A stretch of DNA of 7,770 nt. Origin: DASVSL01 sp036388095. GTDB lineage: Bacteria; Patescibacteriota; Saccharimonadia; Saccharimonadales; Saccharimonadaceae. The stretch lies in assembly GCA_036388095.1 (NCBI GenBank), contig DASVSL010000034.1, positions 1 through 7,770 of the forward strand, given 5' to 3'. Shown here piece after piece: positions 5,427 through 7,770 of the stretch. Within the stretch, counting starts at the first letter, position 1; each line of letters begins with the position of its first letter. The notes beneath the pieces were generated by a model. That model was given only the letters and a program-made list of their open reading frames with translations, did no database searches and was not told where the DNA came from. The position numbers were made by a program, and so were the translations under genes.

Positions 5427-6422
5427 ATGCTCGATAAACTGCGTGACGTCGTCGATGAAGTACGGCAAAGTATTCCAAGAGACAAAGCAATTCGTTACTC
5501 GGGCTACATAGCAGGCGGTGTCCTGATCGTGACCACCGCGATCGTGTTATACATGCATGACATCTTGTGGTATGTCCTTGCCGGAATACTGCTATTTGTC
5601 ACCGTGTACTTCGCGGTCAAATTCATCAGAACACGGTTCAAGCGAGACAAAGCGAGGTTGTTGCAGGCCGAAGATCCTCTGAGGACGATCGATCTCGATC
5701 ATGTGCCTAACAAATACAACGAAAGCAGGCATTTCAAGTACTTCCTTAAGCACGCCACAGCTCCCGCTGTGATCGGTGTTATGGCGGTAGTCTTTGCTTT
5801 CTTATCGATCAGTGGGCTGTACGGGTTTGCCGGCGTAAATACATTGACACGACTGAGCATTGTGTTCGTCTGCGCGATCGTCATTTGCATCAGTGCCTTT
5901 CTTGTCGTACGCCATCACTGGATATGGATAAACTGGCATATCCATGCAGACCCGGTGTACGGACAGGTGGTGTTCACGCAACCCGATAATCGGCTGCTGT
6001 TCGTAAAGGGTAGCTCAAACGATCCATACGACATGAGCCAGTACACGCTGTACACACCGCTCAAGACGTGGCTCGAGCTGTATATCTTTCGCAGCTCACA
6101 GACACTTGCGCTCTTCCAGGGCAATGTGCCCAACAGCGCTTTGACGCGGCGTGAACTGCTCAGGATGCCGGATGGACCGCCAGTTTTTTTGGATATCAAA
6201 CATGTCGATCAGTTGCTGGAAATTCAAAAGTATCGCAATGCACTTGAACAGCGTGAAGAGCGACACAGCCGTTCGATGGTGCAGCTACTCGAACAGAGCG
6301 TTGCTAATCAGGACACGCTCATGGTGCAGAACGAGAGAATCATTGAGCTGTTGTCCATGGTTGCTGACGTCGAATATCGCTCGCCTGCATCTGTTCGCAT
6401 CGAAGATACCACTGAACTATGA
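5427..6422 (+). CDS. Unrecognised four-helix membrane protein with cytosolic C-terminal domain
   Basis: I do not recognise this 331-residue protein. Four hydrophobic helices are visible at about 25-43, 45-67, 112-134 and 141-162, as two hairpins separated by a basic loop (68-111: RTRFKRDKAR start). Positive charges in that loop and after the fourth helix (RHHW) place both ends and the loop in the cytosol (positive-inside inference). The region after helix four (about 165-258), with WIWINWHIH, VYGQVVF and LLFVKG, is strand-like and could be a small PH-like beta domain, an uncertain suggestion. A long Glu/Gln/Arg-rich helix, probably coiled coil, covers about 259-312. The ATG has AAAGGA (5414-5419) 7 nt upstream. 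Lys codons are split evenly between AAA and AAG, unlike the AAA-leaning PLD gene, a slight hint of different history. It stands alone between two divergent/convergent partners. Confidence 0.85.
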   Translation: MLDKLRDVVDEVRQSIPRDKAIRYSGYIAGGVLIVTTAIVLYMHDILWYVLAGILLFVTVYFAVKFIRTRFKRDKARLLQAEDPLRTIDLDHVPNKYNESRHFKYFLKHATAPAVIGVMAVVFAFLSISGLYGFAGVNTLTRLSIVFVCAIVICISAFLVVRHHWIWINWHIHADPVYGQVVFTQPDNRLLFVKGSSNDPYDMSQYTLYTPLKTWLELYIFRSSQTLALFQGNVPNSALTRRELLRMPDGPPVFLDIKHVDQLLEIQKYRNALEQREERHSRSMVQLLEQSVANQDTLMVQNERIIELLSMVADVEYRSPASVRIEDTTEL

Positions 6423-6430
6423 GGAGGTTT

Positions 6431-6456
6431 AGCCCCGGCCGTCACACGTCGGGGTT
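6431..6456. terminator. Hairpin between convergent membrane-protein and hydrolase genes
   Basis: AGCCCCG (6431-6437) pairs with CGGGGTT (6450-6456), a 7-bp stem with one G-T pair. Plus-strand sequence after it is only mildly T-rich (CTTC). It sits right after the plus-strand stop and just beyond the minus-strand stop, so it may serve both genes. Confidence 0.5.
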
Positions 6457-6458
6457 CT

Positions 6459-7040
6459 TCATGCCTGCACGACAAGCTCAGAATGTTTCAAGAGGACACT
6501 AAGGATCGAATGCAGGTGGCCCGGCACCTTGATGTCAACCGCATCAACTCCAGGCAACAGCGTATGCTTGGGTCGTACCGTCAGGTCCCGGCTAGAGTAC
6601 ACCGTTTTAATACGGCCTTTTTCAGCTTGAGTGAGCGTCGATGTAACCTCGTCGGTCGCCTGCATGGCGGCTCTGAAGGCGCTGTTTTTTCGGTAAATAT
6701 GGGCTCCGACGGAGCTCGCCCCGTGATTCATGCCGCATATCGTCACGACTCTATCGACACGAGGGCCTAATGACCGTAGCGCCGCTAACACAACTGCCCC
6801 GCCGGCACTTTCGCCGACAAGGACGAGCTTGTCATCGGGTCGAGTATCGATCAGAGCATGCAAGCGCGCAATTTTCTGCTCGTAGGTTTCGTGTCGATCC
6901 GCCCAACGCATTGGTAGCAGGCTGACATGCATCCCCTTTTCGCGCCAAAAGCGTAGCGCGAACCGACGAACCGGAGTATAGCCATCGCCAAGACCTGGGA
7001 CGTAAATTAAATGCTGCGCGATATTAGACCTTAACTGCAC
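6459..7040 (-). CDS. Small alpha/beta hydrolase
   Basis: A roughly 193-residue serine hydrolase of the alpha/beta fold; substrate unknown. From GTG 7040: the first strand and oxyanion region LIYVPGLGDGY (11-21), the nucleophile elbow G76-E-S78-A-G80, a candidate acid D152 in SSRDLTV, and a C-terminal VPGHLHS with H175 or H177 as catalytic histidine. It is shorter than typical hydrolases, with little or no cap domain, resembling small lipase/esterase-like members. No ATG is available near the 5' end. GTG 7040 overlaps the pheT stop (TAA, 7024-7026) by 17 nt and TTG 7064 by 41 nt; both lie within pheT and neither has a good SD. Translation is therefore probably coupled to pheT (inference). No functional link to tRNA charging is evident. 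The reading frame is intact and the triad looks complete. Confidence 0.87.
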   Translation of the reverse strand: MQLRSNIAQHLIYVPGLGDGYTPVRRFALRFWREKGMHVSLLPMRWADRHETYEQKIARLHALIDTRPDDKLVLVGESAGGAVVLAALRSLGPRVDRVVTICGMNHGASSVGAHIYRKNSAFRAAMQATDEVTSTLTQAEKGRIKTVYSSRDLTVRPKHTLLPGVDAVDIKVPGHLHSILSVLLKHSELVVQA

Positions 7041-7770
7041 CAAGCTCGCGACACGTTGCTTCAATCGCGTCGAGCACTACGGCGGCATCGCCAGATGTGA
7101 GGGTTCGTTCGTAACTAAATAGGGTAATTCTTAGGGTAATCGTTTTTTTGTCGCTATTTTCGGCGCGATAAATACTGACTGTCGAAAGGTCGACGGACAT
7201 ACGATCGGTCTGATGGCTGTGTAAGCCGCTGCTAGCCGCCGCTTGGAGCTGGGCGAATGGTACATCATTAGCAAGTTTCAGCGAGATATCCTGCGTCACA
7301 CTCGGGAACCGTGACAAAGGCCGATACGCACGAGGAGCGGTCAAATTGGCTTGCAATAGACAGCTCACATCAAGCGTAGCAGCGGCAACGTAGTCAGGTA
7401 GTTTGAACGCCACCCTGACGTCCGCACGTAGTTCCCCGACAATACCGACACGTATCCCGCTCGTTGTTGAGAACACGGCAGCGCGCGTCGGCTCGAATGG
7501 AGCTGCAATCGAATCTTTGCTGTCGCTCGGCAAGGGACTGGCAACCAGTTCACCAAGTCCGATATCTCGGGCAGCCTGCCGAACCAGCCGATTGGCGCGA
7601 TAAAATGGTGCGCCCTGCGCTGGAGTTTTACTGGCGTATACAAGATCGAGCAGTTCTCGTTCCAGCGGCAGCCCATCGCTGTCACTATCACCCACTGTTT
7701 TGTCATGCCCTTTGCCAAGTTCGAACAAACAAAACTCTTCGTAGCCTACCTTACTATTTGGCCGGACTCG
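7024..7770 (-). CDS. pheT: Phenylalanyl-tRNA synthetase beta subunit, C-terminal part
   Basis: The frame is open to the right edge, so only the last 248 residues are present; the TTG at 7728 is internal. PheT pairs with PheS to charge tRNA-Phe. Seen: NSKVGYEEFCLFELGKGH (about 5-22), matching the catalytic-like core of beta subunits where N..F.LFE.G is conserved; VGELRADVRVAFKLPDYV (about 111-128), the usual GE.hP....f.l segment; then an FDX-ACB anticodon-binding domain (about 150-248) with YRPLSRFPSVTQDISL, ITLFSYERTLTSGD and a final ELGA. The C-terminus is where the family normally ends, so the protein is not truncated here. pheS would be expected to the right, outside the window. The stop lies within the start of the hydrolase gene on the same strand, suggesting one transcript. 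Confidence 0.95.
   Translation of the reverse strand, partial: RVRPNSKVGYEEFCLFELGKGHDKTVGDSDSDGLPLERELLDLVYASKTPAQGAPFYRANRLVRQAARDIGLGELVASPLPSDSKDSIAAPFEPTRAAVFSTTSGIRVGIVGELRADVRVAFKLPDYVAAATLDVSCLLQANLTAPRAYRPLSRFPSVTQDISLKLANDVPFAQLQAAASSGLHSHQTDRMSVDLSTVSIYRAENSDKKTITLRITLFSYERTLTSGDAAVVLDAIEATCRELGAVKV

Overview
The window looks like a compact stretch of a small bacterial genome, most likely a Patescibacteria/CPR lineage and probably Saccharibacteria (TM7). This is inferred from the short single-domain versions of housekeeping proteins, the tight alternating gene layout, the small DUF5684-type membrane protein and the membrane-anchored FKBP. UGA is used as a normal stop (Nudix, membrane protein and hydrolase genes), which argues against the CPR groups that read UGA as glycine. 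The assignment rests on gene character only, without a phylogenetic marker.

Layout, left to right: the 3' part of a Rel/SpoT-type (p)ppGpp gene (+) meets a DUF5684-like membrane protein gene (-) head to head, with the two TAG stop codons sharing one CTAG. Next on the minus strand is ppa, a family I inorganic pyrophosphatase. A divergent gap leads to a soluble two-HKD phospholipase D-family protein (+). Then come four minus-strand genes: trxB, a glutaredoxin/NrdH-like redoxin, a membrane-anchored FKBP prolyl isomerase and a Nudix hydrolase (physical order trxB, grx, FKBP, Nudix; transcription runs from Nudix to trxB). A divergent gap with overlapping promoters precedes an unrecognised four-helix membrane protein (+). 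The window ends with an alpha/beta hydrolase gene (-) that overlaps the 3' end of pheT (-), which runs off the right edge.

Functional links: grx and trxB are 28 bp apart and plausibly form a disulfide-reduction pair (NAD(P)H to TrxB to redoxin). Ppa and Rel both concern nucleotide/pyrophosphate economy, but they are in opposite orientation and not an operon. The hydrolase looks translationally coupled to pheT.

Regulatory layer: TATACT (minus strand) occurs at the 5' end of DUF5684, trxB, grx, FKBP and Nudix (twice), and TATAAT precedes the PLD gene. At trxB, Nudix and PLD the -10 lies only 6-10 nt from the start codon and there is no convincing Shine-Dalgarno, suggesting leaderless mRNAs. 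The other genes have normal SD sequences. A perfect 12-bp-stem palindrome lies between FKBP and grx and overlaps the inferred grx promoter.

I found no CRISPR array, tRNA, rRNA, insertion sequence or defence cassette. I do not see a clear new multi-gene system. The most distinctive items are the leaderless-type promoter pattern, the grx palindrome and the unrecognised membrane protein.
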